Shown: positions 23,551 to 35,500 of the stretch, piece by piece
Layout: every line of letters starts with the position of its first letter
Position numbering within the stretch: position 1 is the first letter of the stretch
Assembly: GCF_021596505.1 (NCBI RefSeq)
Contig: NZ_PJIZ01000057.1
Location: forward strand, 1-53,575
Length of the DNA: 53,575 nucleotides
Source of the DNA: Nostoc sp. CMAA1605
GTDB lineage: Bacteria > Cyanobacteriota > Cyanobacteriia > Cyanobacteriales > Nostocaceae
Direction: 5' to 3'
Translations under genes and position numbers: made by a program
The notes under the pieces: generated by a model
What the model saw: the letters and a program-made list of their open reading frames with translations, nothing else
The model's database searches: none
What the model was told of the DNA's origin: nothing

Positions 23551-26500
23551 TTAGTTAGCCTTATTACCAAATGCCATTTGCTCTGTCATCAATTGGTCAT
23601 CTATAAAACCGCTACTTATGAAGTAAGAAATGTAAGTTTTCAGTAGGTTTTTGTCTAATGTAGGATACATGATATCAGTATTTACTAACCCATTTATAGT
23701 GTTTTGATAGTCTAATTCTGGTTCTTTGTAAGTATCTGCCGTGGTTTTGGGTATGATATGAGACAAAAATCTTAAGTTATCTGGATCAGACATCTGTTGA
23801 TGACGTGTAATTTCTGAATGCCATTGCTCTACAGGAATCAGTTGCACAGGGTATCCTAAAGCACGAAGCAAATTAAACAAATGCTTAAGAGAAGTAGAGT
23901 CTGGATTAACTAGGTGAAATGCTTTTCCTAGAGACGGCTTTTGTCCTGATAGATGAACAATGATTTTGCTGACATAGTCTACAGGGGTCAGGTTATCTTT
24001 TAAGTCAACATCAGGGGCGATTTTTGTTTGTAAACAGCCTTTCACTAGCCTGCACCATAAATCATCTGTGTTACTCACCCCAGTTCGGCTATGTCCTGTG
24101 ATTCTTGCGGCTCGATAAATAGCTACAGGAAGTCCTAAATCACGAGCTTGCATAACTAACTGCTCTGCTACCCACTTGCTTTGGACATAGCCATTATCAA
24201 GGACTTGATATTGCTCCAGGGGGTCTGATTCCAGAATTAATCCATCTTCATTGGGAGACGATGCTAATAAAACAGATGTTGTGGAGATGAAATGCAAAGG
24301 TTTGACTTTGGTTTCACTAGCTAATCGGATGATTTCTTGTGTCCCCAGGACATTGGCTCCTTTTAAAACAGAGTAAGGATAGATCACATTAATCAAAGCA
24401 CCACAGTGATAGATCACATCTATTTCACTAGCCAACTGCTGAAACTCTGATTTAGAAAGACCTAAATAGCTTTTTGCTAAGTCTCCAGCTACGGGAATGA
24501 TCCGCTTTGTGTCAATTCCTTCCCAAAGTTTGTAAAACTTGAGTTGACTTTGCAGCCTCTGCTGCGCTTGTTGAGTATTGCTAGCTCGAATCAAGCAATA
24601 AATATCCGCCTGGGTTTGTTGTAGCAGTTCATCCAGCAAATGAATTCCTAGAAAACCTGTAGCTCCCGTTAAAAATATACGCTGGGGCTGGTGGTAATGA
24701 TCACAATGCTGTCTGGGGATGTGAATGTTGGGATCTAAGACAGCTTCTGCTTTTAAATCTGGAATAGTTCCTCTGGTAATGGTGTCTTTCTGACTGATTT
24801 GTAAGCTATCAATCCCTGCTGCTATTTCTGCGACTGTAGGGTTTTCAAACAGATAACGTAGGGGTAAATCTAGTTGCAAAGCTTCTCTTAATAGAGACAT
24901 CACCTGTATCGCCCGTAAAGAATTTCCCCCCATGTCAAAAAAGTTGTTGCGAATACCTAGCTGTGTTGTGCCTAAAACACTGCTCCAAATATCTGCTATG
25001 AGTTTTTGTGTGGGAGTGGTGGGGAAAACAAAGTTGCTTAGGTCAATCTCTTGGGAGGGTGCGGGTAAAGCGCGACGGTCAACTTTGCCATTAGTCGTGA
25101 CTGGTAAACCCTCCAACATCACAAAAGCTGTAGGAACCATGTAATTGGGTAGCTTTTGTTTTAAGAAACTTTGTAATTCACTTTGGGTTAAGGATGGATT
25201 ATCAGAGACAACATAAGCAACCAACTGTTTATGTCCTGGTTGGTCTTCTCTGACTATGACCACCTGACAAATTACATCAGGATGTTGAACTAACAGACTT
25301 TCGACTTCTCCCAGTGCAACCCGAAAACCTCGGATTTTCACCACATCATCAAGGCGACCGATAAACTCGATGTTACCGTCAGGTAAATAACGTGCCAAAT
25401 CTCCAGTTTTATAGAGACGATGGGATTTTCCATCTTTAAACGGGTGAGGAATAAATTTTTCTTGTGTCAATTCTGGACGGTTGAGATAACCCCGTGCTAT
25501 CCGCACACCACCAATGTACAATTCGCCTTTAACGCCAATTGGTACTGGTTGCAGATGAGAGTCCAAGATGTAAATTTCTGTATTAGCAACAGGATGACCA
25601 ATGGGGACTGTATTGGTTTTTTCTGGGTGGAAATTCTGCACATCATAGACTATGGCTGTCACCGATGCTTCAGTGGGGCCGTAGGCATTGAGACAAGTGA
25701 TTCTATCGCCAACAAACTGCTGCCACATAGCCACTGTTTCTGGCAAAACTGTATCTCCACCCACAGTCAATAAACGTAAACTTGGTGGCACGGTGGCATA
25801 GGATTGAGATACTGCCACCATCCATTCATGCCAATAGGCGGAAGTGAGAGTTAAGACACTCAGCTGTTGTTGTGCAATAAACTGGGCAAAATTGCCAAAG
25901 GAAGAAAACATTTGTGTCGGTCTTAACACGACTGTTCCGCCTTTAAACCAAGTGGGGAAGATTTCTTCCAATGCCACATCAAAGCCGAAAGCAGCAAATT
26001 GTAAAACGCGATCGCTACTTGTGAGACTAAAGGCTTCACTAATGGCACTACAATGATTTACTAAGGCAGCATGGGTCAACATCACACCTTTGGGTCTGCC
26101 GGTCGAACCAGAAGTGTACAATACACAGGCTAAGTTTTCTGGTGTTACTGCACTCACGGGATTTTCTCGATGTTGAGAATTTAGTACATCCCACTGTTGA
26201 TCTAAAGCAATCACTTTCACCCCTGCAACTGGCAAGGTATTGAGTAAGCTTTCCTGGGTAATCAATACAGAGATTTCTGAATCTTCGGATATGTAAGCTA
26301 ATCGCTGTTGGGGATAATCAACGTCTAGGGGGACATAACCACCACCAGCTTTGAGGACGGCTAACAGTGCTACAGTCATGGAGAGCGATCGCTCTAAATA
26401 AATCCCCACTAGAGTTTCTGGCTTCACACCAGCAGATTGTAGGTAATGTGCTAATTGATTGGCTTGAATGTTCAACTGTTGATAAGTCAGTTGTTCATTC

Positions 26501-29500
26501 TCAAACACCACAGCCACAGCATCAGGTGTCAGTTCTGCTTGCTGTGCAAATAATTCATGCAGACATTTACCGGCAGGATAATCAGCCTGAGTATCATTCC
26601 ACTCAAATAGTAACTTTTGTTGCTCGACTGTTGTTAATATGGGCAACTGGTCAATGGGTGCTTGGGGATTATTCACCACTGCTTCTAACACAGTCACAAA
26701 ATGACTAATCATCCTTTCAATAGTGCTGTGGTCAAATAAATCAGTGTTGTATTCCCACACTCCCACCAGTCCGTTAGCAGTGTTCTGCATGAATAAGGTC
26801 ATATCAAATGCAGCTGTCATACCTGGAATTGGCAGTGAACTAACAGTTAACCCATTTAACTCCAACTCAGATACAGGGGCATTTTGCAAGTTAAACATAA
26901 CTTGGAATAGTGGTGTATGGGATAAGTCCCGTTCTGGCTGCAATGCTTCCACCAACATTTCAAAAGGCAAATGTTGATGAGCATAAGCACCCAAAGCCAT
27001 GTCCCGCACACGAGTCAGCAATTCACTAAAACTGGGATTACCTGCCAAATTGCTCCGCATGACTAAGGTATTGACAAAAAAGCCAATTAACCCTTCTACC
27101 TCTGTGCGATCGCGGTTAGCAATGGGCGAACCCACCAAAATATCTGATTGTCCCGTGTAGCGATAAAGTAGGGTATCAAATGCTGCTAACAGCGTCATGA
27201 ACAGAGTACAACCTTGCGCCTGGCTAAGTTTCACTAATTTATCGGTTAACTCCACTGACAAGGCAAATTCATGGGTTGCACCAACTACAGTCTGTACAGC
27301 AGGTCTGGGTCGGTCAGTCGGTAATGATAATACAGTGGGTGCGTCTTTTAGTTGCTGTTCCCAGTACGAGAGTTGGTTTTGTAGCACCTCCCCTTGCAAC
27401 CACTGTCTTTGCCACAATGCAAAATCTGCGTACTGAATCGCTAGTGGTGCTAAAGGTGAGGGCTGACCTTGAGAATAAGCGTTATATAGTTGTGTGAGTT
27501 CCGAGATAAACACACCCATTGACCAACCATCAGAAACAATGTGGTGCATACACACTAACAAGACTTGTTCTGTCTGGTTCAGTAGTATTAATTTCACTCT
27601 AATTAACGTTTGTCTTACCAGGTCAAATCGTTCAATTAGTTGTTCTTGCACTAATTGTTGTACCAATATTTCCTGTTCTGTTCTGGGTAAATGCTGTAAA
27701 TCAACAATTGATACTGTTCCCTGTTCCCTAATAACTTGAGTTGGTTGTCCATCAATGGTGATGAAGTTAGTACGTAGAGCTTCGTGGCGATGAATAATTG
27801 CTTGTAAACTTTGCTCTAACGCCACAATTTGCAGATGCCCTACCAAACGCAAAACAGTGGGTATATTGTATAGGACACTCTTTTGATCAAATTGGTCTAA
27901 GAACCACAAACGCTGTTGAGCAAAAGACAGTGGTAATTCTGCGTTACTTGCTCTTGGTAAAATAGGTGGTGCAGAGATTTCTAACGTTTCTTGTTGCAAC
28001 TGCCCAATGATATGCGCCAACTCACCAACTGTAGGGGCAGCAAACAACTCATACAATGGTAGTTCTACTTTGAAAATACTGCGGATACGTGAAACTAATT
28101 GTGTTGCTAGTAGTGAGTGTCCCCCCAATTCAAAGAAGTTATCATCAATACCCACTGGCTCTACTTTCAGCACTTGCGCCCAAATTTGTGTGAGCAGTTC
28201 TTCTATTGGGGTACGTGGGGCAAGATATGTATTAGAAGTAGTGCTTTGGGCTGGTGCAGGTAAAGCACGACGGTCTACCTTACCACTGGGAGTTAGTGGT
28301 AAGGACTCCATGATCACAAAAGCACTGGGAACCATGTATTCTGGTAAGTTGGCTTTCAAAAACTGCCGCAGTTCACTAACTGTGGGCGCACAGTTCTGAT
28401 GTGCTACCAGATATGCAACTAAACGTTTATCGCCCCTGGTATCTTCACGGACAATGACACAACACCCTTCTACACCCTCAAACTGACTCAGTGCTGCTTC
28501 CACCTCGCCCAACTCAATGCGGAAACCACGTATTTTTACTTGACTGTCAATGCGTCCTAAGTATTCAATATTGCCATCTGCTAAATAACGAGTTAAGTCT
28601 CCAGTTTTGTAGAGGCGACCAGCACCAAAAGGATTATTGATGAATCTTTCCTGTGTTAAGTCTGGGCGGTTAAAGTAGCCTCTAGCTAAAGCGACACCAC
28701 CGATGTACAACTCTCCAGGCACACCAACGGGTACAGGCTGTAGATTTTTGTCTAAAATCTGAATTTGTGTATTAGCAATTGGCTTTCCAATGGGAGGTAG
28801 TAGAGGCCAAGTTTCTACTGAATGAGAAAGTGTAAAAGCCGTAACCACATGACTTTCCGATGGCCCATAATGATTGTGCAGAGTGCAATCGCCTAGCTGA
28901 CTGAACCATTGAGCAATCGCGGGAGTAATTTGCAACTGTTCGCCAGCCGTAATGATTTCTCTTAGATGACTAGCAAATTTTCCACTACCAACGGCTACTT
29001 CCGCTAGTTGTTGTAAAGCGACAAAGGGAACAAACAATCTGGCAACTGCTTTTTCTTCCAGAAAACCTAATAAAGCTAAGGCATTCCGGCGCAATTCCTC
29101 TGTAATCAAAACTAATGTACCACCAGAACACCAAGTAGAGAAGATTTCTTGGAAGGAGACATCAAAGCTAATAGGAGCAAATTGTAGGGTTTTGGCATCC
29201 TGAGCAATTGTTGTCTTCTCCAGTTGCCACAGAATTAGATTACACAAGGGTAACTGATTCATGGCTACACCCTTGGGTCTGCCTGTAGAACCAGAGGTAT
29301 AAATTACATAAACTAAATTATGGGTTTGTACATCAGAGATAGGGTTTTCTCGACTTGATTGGGAAATTACTGGAGCATCAGTATCTAAACAGACAATTTT
29401 TGCTTGATGCAGGGGTAGTCTGTTGAGGAGTGACTGCTGAGTTAGCAACACTGAAACTTCGGCATCTTCTAACATGAAAGCCAAACGCTCAGTCGGATAT

Positions 29501-32500
29501 TCTGGGTCGAGTGGCACATAAGCACCACCAGCTTTGAGAATACCCAAAAGTCCCACAACCATTTCTAAAGAACGTTCAACGCAAATCCCTACCAAAACAT
29601 CGGGTTCTACGCCCAAAAACTGGAGGTAATGCGCTAACTGGTTAGCACGGCTATTTAATTCATAGTAGGTTAATTGTTGGTTGCCACACTCCACAGCTAT
29701 GGCATGGGGTGTACGTTTCACCTGTTCCTCAAATAACTGATGGATAAATTTATCTTGGGGATAGTCTACCTGAGTATCATTCCAGTCAACTAATAATTGC
29801 TGTTTTTCAACTGCTGTGAGTGATGGTAATTGGGAAATTTGCGCTTTGGGGTTGGCAACAATTCCACAGAGCAATGTTTGGAAATGTCCTAACAAACGAG
29901 CGATCGCTGCATCATCAAATCGGCTAGTATCATAGCTAATCCTCACTAGTAATTGCTGACCAGGAATCACTATGATTGTCAGGGGATAATTAGTTTGCTC
30001 AATGGCGTGAAAATCGTCTATCGAGAAACCATAATTTTTCTCTGGGGCTGCTTCATCAACTGGATAATTATCAAAAACAACCAGACTTTCAAATAAAGGT
30101 GTTCCTCTAGGAACATCACTTAGCCCTTGAATATCTACCAATGAGCTATATGAATACTGCTCAGACTCAACTTGTTGATTCTGCAAATCTTGCAACAAAG
30201 CTAAAACTTCAGTTTCATTTCCTAGCTGAACTCGCACTGGTAAAGTATTGATAAATAGTCCTACCATCGACTCTACACCAATCAAAGATGCGGGACGGCC
30301 GGAAACAGTAGCACCAAAAACTACATCTGTTTCTTGACTGTAGCGATACAGCAGTAATGCCCAAGTCCCTTGCACAACGTTATTCATTGTTAATTGATGC
30401 TGTCGGGCAAAAGTCGTTAGGGCGGTTGTCTGTGCTACTGTCAGTTGAATTTTCTGCTCTCTGTAACTAGCATCTAACTGTTGACGCTGGGATGAGGGTT
30501 TATCGACTGTTAAAGGAGTAGGTGCGGTAAAACCTTGGAGTTTTTGTCGCCAAAATTCTTGGGCTTTGGTCAAGTCTTGCTGCTGTAACCAAGCAATATA
30601 GTTGCGGTAGCTTAAAACTGGTGGTATTGTCTGAGTTTCACCCTGGAGAATTGCTCGATAAAAATACAATAAGTCTTGGAAAATAACAGGCACTGACCAA
30701 CCATCAAGCAATAAATGGTGAAAATTCCACACAAATTGATAGCTATCTGCACTCAATTGTATGAGACTCAAGTGCATTAATGGTGCAGTAGACAGTTGGA
30801 AACCCTGGTGTCGCTGAGACTGCAATAAAGATTCTATTTTTTGTTGTTGCTGTTGTGCAGATAGGTGCCGCCAATCATAAGTCTGTAGTTTAACATCTAC
30901 TTGCCGATACACTACTTGCAGTGGCTGTGGCAATTGCTCCCAAACAAAACCAGTCCGCAAAATTGAGTGTCTTGCTATCACTTGCTGCCAAGCTTGTTCA
31001 AAGGCTGACAGGTTTAGCTGGCCACTCAAATTGTAAATTGACTGCTCAAAATATGTCGGAGAATCAGGAGCATAAAGGCTCTCAAATAGCATCCCCGCTT
31101 GCATCGGCGAGAGCGGATAAATATCTTCAATATTTCGCCAGTGAGTTTTGCCTGATTGATGTTTGCAGACTAAAGCCAAGGTTTGGTCTAGTTCTAGCTG
31201 GTTGAACTTCACGAGTGAGAAATCTGAAGGTGTATAACCTCCATTCTCACCAGATGCACAATGAGCAATGAGTTGCTGCAATGTCTTGACAAATTCTTGT
31301 GCCAGATTTTCGATTGTCCCGTGCTGGTGCAGATTTGTGCTGTAAGTCCACTCTATGCGTAACTGTTCTCCCGCAATAATGCTGTCTATCTCTAGCAGGT
31401 AAGGGCGGTTGTTCTGCAACCCGTGCATTTTTACCGCCGACTCACTAGCTGGCTGCATCCAGGAAGATGTATTGACTTGTTGATCAAATTGACCCAAATA
31501 ATTAAAACTGATTTGCGCTTGGGGAAATGCCTGTAGTTGGTTAGCAATTTCTGGATCTTGACTCAGATAGCGTAATAAACCATAGCCAATACCTTTATTG
31601 GGAATAGCCCGCAGTTGTTCTTTCACGGATTTTAAGACATCTGCTAGCTTTTCTGTGGCGGGAAGTTCTACAAGCACGGGAAAGATAGTTGTAAACCAAC
31701 CTACAGTGCGTGATAAATCCACATCATCAACAATATCTTCTCGCCCGTGACCTTCTAAATTAAACAGTACACTACGAGAATCAGTCCATTTGCTCAAAAC
31801 CAACACCAAGGCAGTTAGCAGTACATCGTTGATTTGGGTGTTGTAAGCTTTCGGCACATCGTGGAGTAAAGCACGAGTTTCTGACTCACTTAAACATAAG
31901 AATATGCTGTTGGCTGTGGCAAAATTATTGACTCCTTTTGTAAAGTCTACGGGGATAGAAGGAACTTGGAGGCGAGCTTCGTCAAGCCAATAAGCGACTT
32001 CAGATTTGAGGGCTGGTGATTGTGCGTAAGCTGTTAATTTCTCAGACCAATCTTTAAAAGAACTGGTTTTAGGAGGAAGCTGAAGAGTTTGACCTTGAGC
32101 AAGTTGCTGGTAAGCGGTTTGCAAATCATTTAATAAAATTCGCCACGATACACCATCAATTGCTAAGTGGTGGATGACTATGAGTATTTTCACTCTTTTG
32201 TCAACCCCTAAATGAAAAAAGGCTACTTGCACTAGATTTTCTGACAGATGCAAATTTCCCTGCAAGAACTCCTCTTGCTCGGCAATGGCTGCCTGTTGCT
32301 CACTCTCTGAAAGTGCCGATAAGTCTATGTAAGAGAAAGCGAGGTGATCATTAGGCGCAGAATAAATTTGTTGCCAAGTTGCATCAGATGGTGTGAAGCG
32401 TAGGCGTAGAGCATCATGATGTACCAGTAATTGCTGGAATACTTGCTTTAATATTTCTGGCTGGAGGTCACAAGGAAATGAGAGTAAAAATGCTTGGTTG

Positions 32501-35500
32501 AAATGGTGTGCTTCTACCAAATTCTGCTCAAAAAACCAGTGTTGAATGGGAGTTAGAGGAACTAAGCCTGTGACTAGTTCCTGTTTGACCTCGATCGCCT
32601 CAATTGTACCTGCTACTGCTGCTAAATCCGCGATCGCTTGATGGGCAAATAGTTGTTTAAGTGTCAGTTGCAGCCCTGCAAGCTTGGCTTTGGCCAGAAT
32701 TTGAATGCTGAGAATGGAATCGCCACCCAGTTCAAAGAAGTTATCGTAAATACCTACTTGCTTTACCCTCAGCACTTCTGCCCAAATCTGCGCTAAGATT
32801 TTTTCGGTTTGATGACGCGGAGCGACGAAACTGACTTCTAGTCCCTCACGAGAGTCTGGTGCTGGCAAGGCGCGCCGGTCTATCTTGCCGTTGGGAGTCA
32901 CAGGCAAAGACTCTAGGATCACAAAAGCATGAGGCACCATATAATCTGGGAGTTTTTCTTTGAGATATTGGCGCAGTTCACTTATAGTTACTGTATGATG
33001 TGGCACTACGTAGGCGACTAGTTGCTTCTGCCCAGGGATATCTTCACGAACAATGACACAGGATGTCTGTACGTCAGGATGGCGGTTGAGTGCGGTTTCC
33101 ACTTCGTCCAACTCAATGCGGAAACCACGTATTTTTACTTGATTATCAATGCGACCCAAGTATTCGATATTGCCATCAGCACGCCATCTTGCTAAGTCGC
33201 CAGTTTTGTAAATTCGCTCAACTTGACCAAATAGATCAATTTCAATAAATTTTTCAGCAGTAATTTCGGGACGATTTAAATAACCTCTAGCTAAACCAAC
33301 CCCAGCAATACACAATTCTCCAGGTATTCCTGGCGGTAATGGTTGATAATGTCTATCTAAAATATAGATGCGGAGATTAGATATTGGTTTACCAATAAGT
33401 GGTTTTTTGCCATTGGGTTGACACAGAAATATAGCAGCCGTCACTGTAGATTCTGTTGGCCCGTAGCAATTGTAGAAACGTCTCTCCGTTCCCCACTGAT
33501 TAACTAATTCAGTTGTACAAGCCTCACCACCGACTGTGAGACATTGCAAATCAGGTAAACTCACCTTCGGTAAGACAGATAAGGCCGAAGGCGATAAAAA
33601 GCTATGGGTAATTTTGTTGGCTGTTAAAAAGTCAACTAAGCTTTGACTAGGCAATAAAGTTTCTTTATTTCCTAAATACAAACAAGCACCTGTGACGAAA
33701 GCCGTGGTAATTTCAGCTACAGATAAATCAAAACTAAAAGAACCAAATTGCAACAAGCGGCTGTGGTTTTGAACTTGGAAAGTTTTAGCCCATGTCAAAC
33801 TTAAATTGACAATGGCGCGATGCTCAATCATCACCCCCTTGGGTCTTCCTGTAGAACCGGAGGTATAAATTACGTAGGCTAAATGATTAGGCTGACTTTG
33901 GCGACTGGGATTTTCAGTTAACCCTAAGTTAAATGTGTCTTGGTCTAAACAAATTACTTGATAGGGGTTTTCTCGGTTATCTAAGGGTAATTGACTTAAT
34001 AGTGACTTTTGAGACAGCAACAAAGACACTTGAGCATCTTCCAGCATCAAGCTCACACGCTCAGGAGGATATTCTGGGTCAATTGGCAGATAAGCCCCAC
34101 CAGCTTTGAGAGTTCCCAACAATCCTACCACCATTTCTAGCGATCGCTCGACACAAATACCCACCAGTCCGTCTGGTTTTACACCCAAAGACCGCAAGTG
34201 GTGTGCTAACTGATTAGCCCGGCAATTCAATTGGTGATAAGTTAATTGTTGATTTTCAAACACCACAGCCACAGCATCCGGTGTTTTCTCTACCTGTTCC
34301 TCAAATAACTGATGCAGACATTTATCTTGGGGATAATCTGTGTGAGTATTATTCCACTCCACTAACAATTGATGCTTTTCTTTTTCAGTCAGCAAAGGTA
34401 ATTGCCGCACTTTCTGTTGGGGATCTTTGACTATTGCTGCTAACAAAGTCTGGAAATGATCAATCATCCTGGCAATTGTGTCGGGTGCGAATAGGTCACT
34501 GTTATATTCCCAAAACCCCTTTAATCCCTTTTTAGTCTGCCAAGCTGAGACACTCAAGTCGAACTTGGATGTACCCCGGTCAATGATTTCTGGAGTCAGA
34601 CTAATACCAGGTAACTCTAAAGTTTCCAGGGAGAAATTTTCTAGAACAAATAACGCCTGAAACAAGGGATTATAGCCCAGAGAACGTTCTGGCTGTAATG
34701 CTTCTACTATTTGTTCAAATGGGATGTCTTGGTGTGCGTGGGCATCCCAAACCACAGACCGGACTTTTTCTAGCAACTGTGAGAAACTAGGATTGCCTTC
34801 TAACTGGGTACGCAAAACCAATGTATTGACAAAAAAGCCAATTAGTGAATCAATTTCTCGGCGATCGCGGTTAGCAAAAGGTGAACCAATGCAAATATCA
34901 TCCTGATTACTATAACGATGCAGTAAAACAGCAAAAGCTGTTAACAGCGTCATAAACAAGGTGACACCTGACTGTTGGCTGAGGGTAACAAGCTCAAAAG
35001 TTAAATCTTCATCGATTTGAAATTCAATCGTCGCACCAGCAAAAGTCTGCACTGGGGGACGGGGATAATCTGTTGGTAACTCCAACAAAGGCGGCGCGCC
35101 AGCTAACTGTTGTTTCCAGTATTCTAGTTGCTTTTCTTGGACTTCTTGAGTTAACCATTCTCGCTGCCACACAGCAAAATCAGCATATTGTATTGCTAAC
35201 TCCGGTAAGGGATTTGACTTTCCTTGAATAAAAGCTGAATACAATGCTTCTAATTCTCGGAAGAATATCCCCATTGACCAACCATCTACAACGATGTGGT
35301 GCATGGTGATGATCAATAGGTGAGATTCTGGTGTTTGCTGTAGTAAAGTGGCTTTTACTAAGGAATCGGTACCTAAATCAAAAGACTGACTTACTTCCTG
35401 AGTGATGATTTTTTGTACAGCAGTTTCTGTGCATTCCTGCACATCTATTACAGGAATGCTGATAGTTAAATTAGGTCTAATAACCTGAAAGGGAACACCT

